NCBI GenBank assembly: GCA_002104935.1
Contig: MCGT01000003.1
Location: 124,001 to 188,000 of the forward strand
Reading direction: 5' to 3'
Length of the DNA stretch: 64,000 nucleotides
Source of the DNA: Hesseltinella vesiculosa
Taxonomy: Eukaryota; Mucoromycota; Mucoromycetes; Mucorales; Cunninghamellaceae
Below the pieces are notes generated by a model, which worked only from the letters and a program-made list of their open reading frames with translations, was not told the origin of the DNA and made no database searches. Position 1 is the first letter of the stretch. The number at the start of each line of letters is the position of its first letter. Below, in pieces: positions 22,441 through 31,767 of the stretch. The position numbers were made by a program, and so were the translations under genes.

Positions 22441-22790
22441 TGCAGATGCCCTTCTTCACCTAAGTTCAGTTCTCCATGACTACGACTGGCCTCTACCGAT
22501 TGCTGCCAATGCTGTTCCTTACTACACATCAGCAAACCATGCTCAGGTTTGATCATGGTGATTTTCTAGTGATCCACTCATATTTTTTTCTTTCAAACAG
22601 GAGGCCAAGATGCATTTGAATGTTCACACAGTAGTTCAAGACTGCAAACTTGTCCTCACGCCCCTCTCTTCTGCTATTGAATCTATTCTGGTCCTTCTTG
22701 ACAAGATGTCAATTACCCGCGTTTCCGATGGGCAATTGTCTGCGCTCAAGTCTGTATTGATTACGTCCTGCTACCAGTACTTCCCGTGAC
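22441..22790 (+). pseudogene. Unrecognised gene fragment between the duplication arms
   Basis: Two blocks with coding character join across an intron (about 22546-22600, GTTTGA to AACAG). The first reads DALLHLSSVLHDYDWPLP then IAANAVPYYTSANHAQ; the second EAKMHLNVHTVVQDCK, LVLTPLSSAIESILVLLDKM, ending CYQYFP then a stop at about 22787-22789. It begins after a TTGCAG acceptor, so upstream exons are missing or unrecognised. The composition is that of a real helical protein, but I cannot name a family. It ends about 140 bases before the edge of the duplication. Confidence 0.4.
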
Positions 22791-22930
22791 AATGTTGACA
22801 ATGTTGCTGCACTACTGCTCCCGCTTACAACCGCTGAGTGACCTTTATGAATAATATGCTGTGAAGCGGGTTGTTGTGCAGAGCAGGTGCTGTCATGCTC
22901 TGGCTGGTTAAGCTGATGGCGGTTACCGGT

Positions 22931-24385
22931 AGGCTCAAAGTAGTCCCCCTATGCGAGTCTTCTGCGATCCCTCCGGTTACGTCAAAGTTGGCTTTACGTT
23001 CATCAACAACGACCCTGTGGGAAAAAGCGCGCATGCTGGACTGACTTGGTCTCCCTGGATTTCCCGTTACCTTTTTTTACTAAATAGTTGATACCCCACC
23101 CTTTTTATGTGCTAGAATGCTGGATAAAGCTGATACCTAAAGAGCACAATGGTTTTTAATAATTGCCATGGAAGAAGGTGCAAAGGAAAAAGCGCCTCAC
23201 TTGTTCAGCACGGTAAATGGTGGGGAGGGCTCGCCTCCAGCTCTACACTAACTTAACCTAGAGATCTGTGCTTTTAACCATGGCAATTTGTCGTCCTATT
23301 GTACTTGTATGCAAAATTTGGGATGATTCGATTTTTTTTGGACCCACCTCTGATTTTTAGGCAAAAAGGCAAAGAGGGTTGGTTGGTTGCCTTTGCTTTT
23401 GGTAAAAAAAGAAGATGCCATAAATCAGTTTAGGACGATGTAATTAATGTAAACTTTTGCATGGGTGCATGGCCTCATAAAGGGCATGGATGGTGGAAAA
23501 ATCGGGCCATTCAGTGGAGGTCACCCAGCCAACTTATTGCGTCCTTGTTTTGAAGCGTCCGCTTCCTCAGCTAAAAAAAAACGATGAAAAAAAGATCCTC
23601 AGCCAACGATGGGCATTTCAAATCCCGATCGCCTGCCGCCTTTCTTCCCACCCTTTTTCCTTGGTCCCTTGCTCTCTTTCCTATACGCATGTCTTTTAGC
23701 GAAGAAACAAGAGAGAAGCATGTAAGTGAGATAAGATAAGAAACACAGAAAGCCATTCAAAGCAATGCTTAGTTAACTTCTTTTTTTTTCCAAACGTTTA
23801 GTCATTGTCAAATTGAAAGAGTAAGATCGTATAAGATGCTTGCCACAGAACAAATCTGCAGGTCGCTTACTATTTGCTCATTTTATTCTAGGAAACATGG
23901 ACGACAATTGGCGTATGCCAGGTCCTGAACCTACTCATCCTCCACACAACATGGAGCCTCCTCATTCAGATTCTGCCCATGGTCATCCCTTCCGTCAGAG
24001 CCCATTCCCCCAGCTCACCCTCCATTGACGCTTCGTCGCTGCAAGCCCAGCGGTCCCTCTCCTTCGTTGATAGTCATGACCATGTTGACATGCCATCGCG
24101 CCAGTACTGATCTCCATCTCGACCTCCTGGCCAAGTGATCGCACAGAATGAGGGCACGCTTCGCCACCAAAAGCGTCGACCTGACCAAAACAGCCCTCGC
24201 GGCTGCACCCTGATGACCACTGCCCACCCGGAACGGAAAGCGCCATCAGTTTGAGAGTTTTATGGGCCGTGACAAAGTGGAAAAGGCACTGGTCCAAGGC
24301 GAACTGTACCAAGGCCGGCTGCGGATCAATGCCAAGTAGCCCGTCGACGCCTTTGTGACCTGCGATGCTCTCGACAGTGAAGCTT
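22931..24385 (-). repeat. Right arm of the large inverted duplication
   Basis: Reverse complement of 18100-19500. It begins exactly at AGGCTCAAAGTAGTCC, the mirror of the left arm inner edge, and therefore contains only the last 35 or so codons of the SLX4-like gene. It then carries the intergenic part, a diverged foldback copy (about 23275-23595) and the SSD1-like gene start. Differences are scattered substitutions and a few small indels, suggesting a fairly recent event. Confidence 0.85.
23275..23595. repeat. Diverged foldback repeat copy F (within right arm)
   Basis: Mirror of copy E, with the CCATGGCAATTTGTCGTC end, CTTGTATGCAAAATTTGGG and the opposite-strand GAATCGGA-type block (here degraded to GAAGCGGACGC). 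It was created by the inverted duplication, not by independent insertion. Confidence 0.55.
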
Positions 24386-25105
24386 TTGTGTGCAATGCTC
24401 GTACCGGCAATCGGGCTCTGGAAGGCGACCTGGTGGCCATACAACTCCTGGATGTTAATCAAGTATGGAAACAATGCACCGATCGCGATGTACGTCATCG
24501 AGAAAAGCAGCAGCAAGACCACAACCATGAACCCGCCACGGCTTCTGACAACAACGACGACAACAACGAAGCCGCCGACAAGTATTAAGATAAAGAAGGC
24601 ACGAAGCCAAAGCATGCTGCCAAGGTCGTTTACATCTTGGACCGTGCTGGCAGTCGAAGCTTTTCTGGGTAAGTGGGAAAAAAAGAGGCATCCAATCACT
24701 TATCTTTTTTTTTCCTGCCAGCACATTGTGCACGGAACGTCCTGGGGCCAAGAGTGTTCAGTCTGTGAATGGCCGCATCTCCACGTACTGGTTCAAGCCG
24801 ATGAACAAGCGTGTGCCTCTGATAATGATCAAGCCTGAAGACTTGCCCGGTGAATTGATAACGGACCTATCAAGCTACCGTGTTGACACATGCTTCTTTT
24901 GGTCCCGTTAGACAACGATCCTTCATTGGCCCATCCATTCTTTGCTTCCTTTTGGCAGATTTCTGCAGGTCATTGGGCCCGTTGGCGATCGACAGACCGA
25001 GCAGCATGCCTTGCTTACTGAGCACAACATATTTGACGTGCCTTTTGATGACTTCCATGACGCTCGAAAGTTCGCGCTTGTTCACTAGGAAAAATACGCC
25101 AGGCC
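23897..25105 (+). pseudogene. SSD1-like RNB-family protein, longer degraded copy
   Basis: Same start as the left copy (ATG, MEPPH leader) but extends further. After QGRLRINAK an in-frame TAG stands at 24337-24339 where the other copy has AAG. Then come VDAFVTCDALDSEAF, RNRALEGDLVAIQLLDVNQVW (the cold-shock signature of Ssd1/Dis3L2), a TAA near 24586, VVYILDRAG, an intron (about 24668-24720), and WFKPMNKRVPLIMI, which is the second cold-shock region. Next is a GPVGDRQTEQHALL block as in Ssd1, where the copy ends in the foldback repeat. A small insertion near 24208-24222 breaks the frame too. The catalytic-like RNB part is missing. Confidence 0.7.
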
Positions 25106-25109
25106 CGTT

Positions 25110-25870
25110 GATTTTCAAAAGGAAGAAGTTTGATGGCCAGGTTCAATCTCCGATAATGCCTTCAATTCCTAGCTGATGCGTGCAAGATACAGTAGTTGGC
25201 AACCAACGAATGCAGGCGCTCCTTTGTTGGGGCGAGTTTGGTTCAACTTCGTCAAGCGCGATATTGATCAAGGCATTCACGACATTGACACTTCATTATC
25301 AAATCAGGACTCTGAAGTCTGAGCTGCTTTGGAAATGGTTGGACTTTGTTCCTGACGGTAGTTCAGGGAGAGGTGTACTTTCGACCTTCGGATTGACGCT
25401 GGCCTTTTGGATTTTTTTAGTGATGATGGCCGTGCTCGCCGCTTACCTAGGAATTGAAGGCATTATCGGAGATTGTACCTGGTCACCAAACTTCTTTATT
25501 TTGAAAATAAAGAAGCAAATGCTACACAGCACCTTTGAGTGATCCGATCGATGTGAAAATTTGCACGAGCATGCAGGTGCATGAATGGTGGTGGTGCTGG
25601 AAAAGCAGGTCGATTGCTGAAGGTTGTGCTGCCAACTTTTGACCTGTTTCGTTTTGACACCTCCCATTCTCCTGCTAAAAAATTGGCAAAATCGACCATT
25701 TTCACCAGGGAACCCCCCCCCCCCCCCAGGCCTTCTGATCAAACGTCACTGTGCAAAATTGCTCCAAGTCAATTTACCCCAAATTTTCAAAATCTAAAAA
25801 AATCAGGTATTTTCTCCAGTGGACCGCCAACCACTCAAATCTTGCACACTAAAATTACAACCCCGTCAGA
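25110..25870 (-). repeat. Foldback repeat family, copy C
   Basis: The right arm, on minus, has the full block order (CACAGTGACG, AAAATGGTCGATTTT, GAGGTGTCAAAACGAAAC, GGTCAAAAGTTGGCAG, CACCACCACCATTC, CACATCGATCGGATC, CAATCTCCGATAATGCC). A short left arm at about 25110-25174 repeats the last 60 bases in inverted orientation (GAAGTTTGATGGCCAGG, CAATCTCCGATAATGCC). The left arm is truncated where it meets the SSD1-like pseudogene. A run of about 14 C lies near 25714. Confidence 0.75.
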
Positions 25871-26285
25871 CAACAGAGTGAAGAGCCAGAGGCCGGCACA
25901 CATGCACTGGAACTGATATCGCACTCACTTGATTTTGCTGATGACGCAACGGTTCGTCGTGGTTACCGTCGAATGTGGTTGATAATGTATCTGGTTCGTA
26001 AATAAAAAAAAAAAGATGTCCTCAGCTGTCCATGGTATTCTTCAACCACCATGTTGATCGAAAATAAATATAGGAGCAGACCGACAAGTAATTCGTCTTG
26101 CGAGCGTACAATCCCTTTGGCGTGTTTGGTATATCATGCAAAAGGGAAATAAAAAAACTGGCTTGTTTGTATGGAGAGCACCAGTACATTTGGAAGGCAG
26201 CACTTTGCCTTTTAATTTCAGGCGCAGTGGACTTGTGGTTTCTATCTTCTCTTTTCCTTTTTAACAGCATAAGATTAAGTGGATC
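25871..26285. other. Non-coding flank before DUF962 gene
   Basis: About 415 bases between the repeat and the next gene. It holds an A tract at 26003 and a TATAAATA-like patch on minus near 26068. Nothing else is seen; it presumably includes the promoter of the DUF962 gene. Confidence 0.35.
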
Positions 26286-26915
26286 ATGTCGTCGACCTTA
26301 GCGAATCACAATTACTCTAAACGCACCCATCCTGAAGGAGGGTTCAAAACATTTGATGCGTTTTATCCTTACTACCTGGCTGAACATTGCAATCGTACAA
26401 ACCGCCGATTGCATCTGATCGGTGAAGACTTGCCTGTATTCAATCAAAGACTACACTCTCACCCTTATTTCATTGTTTGATCCAGGTACCACATTATCCA
26501 TTGTGATCTTTTTGACGGCCATTCTCAAGCAGCGATTCAAGCTTGTGCCTGTGGCCATCATTCAAGGTAAGTAGTATACATGACTAAGGTTAATTTGTCC
26601 TGCTTTACTCTCGAAATGCTGAGTTTCAATGGTTTTAGGGTATGCTTGGGCTTGGGTTGGCCATTTTTTCTTTGAAAAAAAGTAAGTACTCTCTCCTTTT
26701 CTCTTTTGTCACTCAAACCGAAATATTAATGGAATTGCCTAGCAAACCCGCTACTTTTAAATACCCCTTGTTTTCTCTGAGAGGTGACTTCAAACTTTGG
26801 TCGGAGGTAAATTTTTTAAATTAAGATTTGGGGCGCGTTTTTTAAAAATGATCCACTCATCAACCATCATTGGCTGGCACTTTCTCAGGTGATCACTGGC
26901 AAAAGAGCCTTTTAG
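26286..26915 (+). CDS. Mpo1-like DUF962 protein
   Basis: Small multi-exon gene of the DUF962/Mpo1 family. Yeast Mpo1 is an ER dioxygenase in fatty-acid alpha-oxidation of phytosphingosine breakdown products. Spliced protein: N-terminal FDAFYPYYLAEHCNRTNRRLHLIG, two hydrophobic segments, then GYAWAWVGHFFFEKNKPATF, a KYPLFSLRGDFKLW block, and the end SEVITGKRAF. His residues in the AEH, RRLHLIG and WVGHF contexts fit the metal-binding His of the family. Introns begin at the GTGAAG after LIG, the GTAAGT after IIQ, the GTAAGT after FFEKN and the GTAAAT after WSE. The final exon ends TAG at 26913-26915. Size, about 140 residues, is normal for short members. Confidence 0.85.
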
Positions 26916-27010
26916 GTCTTTTTCTTTTGAATCATCCCATGTATCAATAAAACAAAAATTCTGATTTGACTACCCCGTTCCCGCATTTATTTTTATCACT
27001 GTACATAACA

Positions 27011-28828
27011 ATGCCACCTCATACGACTAATATAGCGCAGTCTTCCATTTCTGCTAGGCCTCCTCATCTTCGTCTTCTATTCCCTTATCTCTATACCTTA
27101 TCAAAAACCAATCCTCTGCGTAATGCCACGCCTCGCATGACCAGATCGGCTGCCATTGATGAAGAATTGTTCATGTACATGGCCCTTTTATTACGAGACT
27201 TTATCCATCCATGGTATTATCTTGTCACGCAAGACCAAGACTTGACCGCTGCCATTGTCTCCATTCTTACTGGGGTTATCCAACGCCTTGAAACCCGATG
27301 CTGTGACCAGGTAGGCTGCCGTCAAGGATGCAACAGAGCGGCATTGGCCCATGTGAAAGAAATTAGATCCTTAGCCTTTTTTTTTTTCTCTCTCTCCCTT
27401 CCCCCCTCTCTTTCTGTAGGTTGACTGGACAGAATTGCTGCTGGTGTGCGTACCAAAACTGCTGACGATCCATTGGCGCGATTACCGACAAGCGAAACGA
27501 CGACTGCATATGGGCCATGCCAGTGGTGCAACAACTTTGGACGCACTTTTCCATGGCATGCAGCCACATATTGCTTTGCAACATGACGAACAAGAATATA
27601 GACGCCAACTAGCCGACGCCATTCTTAGCTGCGTCCTTGCTCCCGAGGACCAAAACAATCTCGTGCTGCGCTCGCTTCTTCGAGAGATTCTCGCCAACAT
27701 TGTCCTCTCCAACCTGACCGAAACACTCACCGATCCATATACCATCAACATGATCATTTGCAAAGTAAGGAGGAAGGGATATAAAAAAATGAGAAATGCA
27801 CACACGATGATTCACTCGTGTTTGATATATTTCTTGACGGTCTAGCTGCTGGAGCGATACATTCCCGAGTTGAACGAACTAGAAACCTGTGGCCAGTTTT
27901 CAGGGACGTACTTTAGTGACCTGACACATGAACCGGTTGTCGCCAAGGTAAAGAAGCGGACCGATGGCGACGAGGATGACCAGGATCCAGGCCTCTTTGC
28001 CAAGCTGCGGCGGCTTCAGGCACAACAAAAGGAACAACGGCAGTTGCAAGGGGTAGAGGACCCGTACGATCGACTGACGACCTGGACAAAGTCAACGAGT
28101 AACACAACCTACCAGCTGTTCTCGTTCGGCTACATTGCTCTGCAGGTGCTTCTGTCTCCGCTTCGGATGCTGTACTACTCGTGGCAAGCTTTTTTTACCC
28201 ACTCACAGCAACGCTATCAAAAGGTCAACCAACATCAAAAGCGTACACGCCATGTACGCTTGATCGAGCCCATGGCGCAATTCCTCCGTGTGGCATTGAC
28301 TGTTGACGACCGCCCCATTGTCTTGTGGGCCTGGCAGATGATGGCCATGTTTCTATGGCCTATTTTCCGTGTGTTTGGTGGTGGACTCTTGGTTGACAAG
28401 TAAAATTGAAACTATTCTATAGCAGTGCAGGTGAATCAAGCCTTGGCTTATCTCCCCCTTTTTTTTGTAGGTTTTTGGAGCAAACGATCTTACATGTATT
28501 TAGCGAGCCGTTCTTGGTGTTTTATTTACGTATGGGCCGTGAGCTACTGTGGCCAAACGGGGTGCTTGTACGCCGAGGTGTGCCACCGACACCATTGCAG
28601 CGAGAACAAATGCGCATCCGTGCTGAACGGTTGCTCGTCATTGCTCTACCTCGACCTCTGACGCAGGTTGTCTTTGGTACCGAAGATATCAATCGCTTGC
28701 AATTGCATCTCCACGACGCCATGGCACCCTTGCAACACAAGTACATTAATAAGCACCTGATGTACCTCTTGATAGAGCTCCTCTTAGGCAAAGTCTTCCC
28801 AGAATTGGTGGCCACGCCGAGTCCTTGA
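27011..28828 (+). CDS. PXA-domain membrane-trafficking protein
   Basis: Exons 27011-27309, 27421-27764, 27846 to about 28400 and about 28471-28828 join in phase. The N-terminal half has the PXA (phox-associated) signature: ELFMYMALLLRDFIHPWYYL, DWTELL, and ILANIVLSNLTETLTDPYTIN. PXA domains occur in sorting nexins of the SNX13/14/19 and Mdm1 kind and in short fungal PXA proteins tied to vacuole and endosome sorting. No PX or RGS domain follows here; instead there is an acidic linker, hydrophobic stretches (LFSFGYIALQVLLSPLRMLYYSW; WAWQMMAMFLWPIF) and a C-terminal helical part like the nexin C domain. The ATG at 27011 is chosen because the preceding in-frame codons lack another ATG. Confidence 0.8.
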
Positions 28829-29477
28829 TGAAAAAGAAAACCCAGACTTCTTCATGTACATAGCCTGTACGACCCATTTTTCGTCATTTCCGTCAATGGT
28901 TTGTCTGGGCTCGTTGTAACTTTATGATTGGTAACAAACAAAAAGGAATAGAAGCGTTAAATGATTTCGCAACAATTACCCCCCTAACAATTTTATCAAG
29001 AACTTGATGCTGACGGGGGCGTGGTTAGGAGACGAAGGGGCTGAAAAGACGGGGCTGGGCTGAGAGGCGGCGCAGCCAGGATGAATAGAAAAGTGAGCAA
29101 TGGCGTTGTGAGTAATGATTTTTTCACCAGAGATGCCGGGCGGATGTTGTTTTCATTGTGTCTTAATACAGAATAGCAATCATGTAACGCTATTACCTTA
29201 GATTACTTCTGTTTGAACAAAACGTCGCAAGTTACCTTTGGCCAGGTAAAAATAGACAAGGTGGTGTCATCTGGTAAAAGATTGCTTGATTGTATCCGAC
29301 GAAAAATTAACATTGTGTTTGTTTATTGCGCTAGGACCACACACATGCACCAAACTCCGCGGTTGCTGTACTAAGTATTGACTTTGTGGCCTAACGAGAA
29401 GCGGACACCTGGACGACATGTGGCAGCGACTACAGTACATCTGTTTATAGGAAAATTAAAAGAAAATAAAAAAGGCA
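28829..29477. other. Convergent intergenic region
   Basis: About 650 bases between two converging genes. A G-rich patch (29018-29080) differs in composition from the AT-rich surroundings, but no RNA fold or open frame can be defended. Otherwise nothing is seen. Confidence 0.35.
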
Positions 29478-31415
29478 TCATAGAAATTCAAAGCGTTCGG
29501 TCTTGACTTTCCAAAAGGCATGCGGGTGGCTAAACTTGGAACTTCGGGCCAGGTTGCCACAGGTGGCAATGGTATCATCGTGTGCACAGAGACCGAGGAG
29601 GACGTTCACTTTAGGGTGCTTGAGCCGGATGTCATTGAGAAGCTTGGTATAAAGTGGGCGGCCATGGTGGTAGTCTATGGCGTCTAGTTGGTCAGGTGAT
29701 CGCGAGGGGATAGAGGCGTAGTCAGAAGTGATATGTACTCGCCATTGAGCATGTTGTAGATCGGTGTCTTGCACCATGGCTCGCACGCTACTTGAGTCGC
29801 GAACAGTCCAGATCACATATACGCATGTTGGCTGCTGCTGCTGTGACATAGCTTGCACGACACTCAGCCAAGGTGTGATGCCGATGCCTTCAGCCACAAG
29901 TACGATCACGGGGAAGCTTTCAAATCGGTCCCACATTGCTAGTGGTTGACCCAACGGTGTGCCTAGCCGCACAGATGGCCATGCGTCCTTGCTGTTTTTG
30001 CTAACCATGTCATACAATTGCTGTGTTCGTTTGCCGGAAACCTTGATGTATAATGATATCACAGATGGCTGACCAGAGAGACCTGGCATGGTATCGTCGT
30101 TATGGCCAGGGCTAAGTTTGACGACACGACTGATGGAAAAGGGCTGGCTCCATACAAGATCAAATAGACGATGGCGAGAGAACCCAAAATAGGCAAATTG
30201 GCCGGGGTAAAAGCCAGAAGGTCTACATGGTCGTCCAGTGTTTTTGTGCACGGGTTCAAAAATTTGCAACTGTACAAGTTGAGGAGCCACAATGTCCAGG
30301 CCAATGACTTCGACAAGAGGGTCTCGGCACCGAGTAATCACATCCACCAGCCAAAGGCCAAGCACTGATATATAAAAATAAGCCAAGACCCAATGGTGCC
30401 AAAAGCTGACGAGTGCCAGGCCAACAAATGCACCAACATGGACAGCACGGAACACTGAGTAGGCATAGGTACGGACAATCGGGTGTGCGCTGACCCAGAG
30501 AGCAGCCATGCAGATGGACATCAGGAACCCGGTAAAATAATGATGATTGCTGATCACAAGCCGCCACCAGGTCATCGAGGCAAACATTGCGCCGTCCAAG
30601 GGGTTGCCCAGGTCGGTGGCACTAGCTACTAGAATGAGAGACTGCTTCTCTAAATAGTGGCGATAATAGTGTTTGGTCCATTGGAAACAAGCGTGGTACA
30701 GCACACCCACATACCCCGCCATTGCAAACCACCAATGCCACGTGATCGTGGATCGAAGATCTGATAAGCCCAACCACCGCCAAACGATAGATGTCCTGAC
30801 GGACAGGCCCACAGCCACGGAGAGATCCACCAAGGCCATCTGTGCCACGCGGTTACTGACCAGCTGGTGGTGGAAGAAAGGGTCGTCTTGGCTGCTGCTT
30901 GCCAAAGGGATGCCCACAATCAAGCCGATATGAATGCCTACGAATGTAAGCAAAATAACTCCCTGACCTGCTTGAATCGTTGTTGCAAAGGGCCGGTATT
31001 CGTAGCACCATATCTGCCTTAGCCATATAAACCATGCTGGTAAGGAAAGCGGTTGTGGTTGGGGTGACATATCGTAAGGAGCTGCTGTGGACGTTTCTTT
31101 AGTGGCAGGCAAATCGTCCGTAGCCAATGACGATGCATTGGCGGAGGCATTCGTCAGTGATGTCCGTTTCAGCCATTGACGGGAGAAAGCTAGGGCCACA
31201 TACAAGCCAACAATCAGTCCAGCAGACGCTATCAGGGTGGTATATTCTCGTTCGTATCGAATGTGATTTTCAGGTGAGTACGTCGATGATGGTGGCACGC
31301 TATCTCGTATCGATGTAAACAGCCATTGCACCGATAACCACGTTTGTGCACATACATATATGCATATCAGGGCACCAAGCGACCAAATCAATGACTGTCG
31401 TGTGAATCGAGGCAT
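29478..31415 (-). CDS. Ferric reductase / NOX-like transmembrane oxidoreductase
   Basis: Single-exon gene, 645 residues. Flavocytochrome of the FRE family, moving electrons from cytosolic NADPH through FAD and two haems to an extracellular acceptor such as Fe3+. Seen: at least six membrane spans, the haem region HWWFAMAGYVGVLYHACFQW and HYFTGFLMSIC..., with later His in FRAVHVG and SFWHHW; a ferredoxin-reductase part with YPGQFAYFGF, SQPFSISRV and VAEGIGITPWLSV (NADPH pyrophosphate loop). In most relatives the FAD motif starts HPF(T/S); here it reads QPF. The first ATG in frame is at 31415. No iron permease or multicopper oxidase gene is beside it. Confidence 0.85.
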   Translation of the reverse strand: MPRFTRQSLIWSLGALICIYVCAQTWLSVQWLFTSIRDSVPPSSTYSPENHIRYEREYTTLIASAGLIVGLYVALAFSRQWLKRTSLTNASANASSLATDDLPATKETSTAAPYDMSPQPQPLSLPAWFIWLRQIWCYEYRPFATTIQAGQGVILLTFVGIHIGLIVGIPLASSSQDDPFFHHQLVSNRVAQMALVDLSVAVGLSVRTSIVWRWLGLSDLRSTITWHWWFAMAGYVGVLYHACFQWTKHYYRHYLEKQSLILVASATDLGNPLDGAMFASMTWWRLVISNHHYFTGFLMSICMAALWVSAHPIVRTYAYSVFRAVHVGAFVGLALVSFWHHWVLAYFYISVLGLWLVDVITRCRDPLVEVIGLDIVAPQLVQLQIFEPVHKNTGRPCRPSGFYPGQFAYFGFSRHRLFDLVWSQPFSISRVVKLSPGHNDDTMPGLSGQPSVISLYIKVSGKRTQQLYDMVSKNSKDAWPSVRLGTPLGQPLAMWDRFESFPVIVLVAEGIGITPWLSVVQAMSQQQQPTCVYVIWTVRDSSSVRAMVQDTDLQHAQWRVHITSDYASIPSRSPDQLDAIDYHHGRPLYTKLLNDIRLKHPKVNVLLGLCAHDDTIATCGNLARSSKFSHPHAFWKVKTERFEFL

Positions 31416-31767
31416 ACCATGCAATAAAATTAGAAAGGAAAAAAATAGAAACCACAAAAAAAAAAGGTGGTTTTAGGTTGAGCTTTTCGCGGACATTCAA
31501 CTTTTTTTTTTTTCTTCAGTCTGAGCCGTGCGAGCAAAAGGGTCAAGGCAGAATGTGCAACTAGTTGGCAGGAGGCTCGGCTGATTGACTGATTTTTAGC
31601 ACCAACCATACTTGAAAGATGTATTAAAATGCATTTATTCCATGCAAAAAAAAAAAGAAGAAATATACAATAAAAAACCGATGTCGAGACCAAAAAAAAA
31701 AAAAAAAAAAGAATACATAGCAAAAGAGACCTGATAAGGGAGAAAAAAGGCATCAAAGCATAGGAGG
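31416..31767. other. Short intergenic region, T/A tracts
   Basis: About 350 bases between the ferric reductase start and the Sel1 gene stop, with A runs of about 18 (31692-31709). It probably holds the reductase promoter and the 3' end of the Chs4-type gene. No binding site for iron regulators (GATA-type GATAR cluster) stands out. Confidence 0.35.

Noticed and set aside
29018..29080. G-rich patch as a structured RNA or G-quadruplex
   Set aside because: G runs are short and irregular (mostly 2-4); no four regular G3 runs within one loop range.
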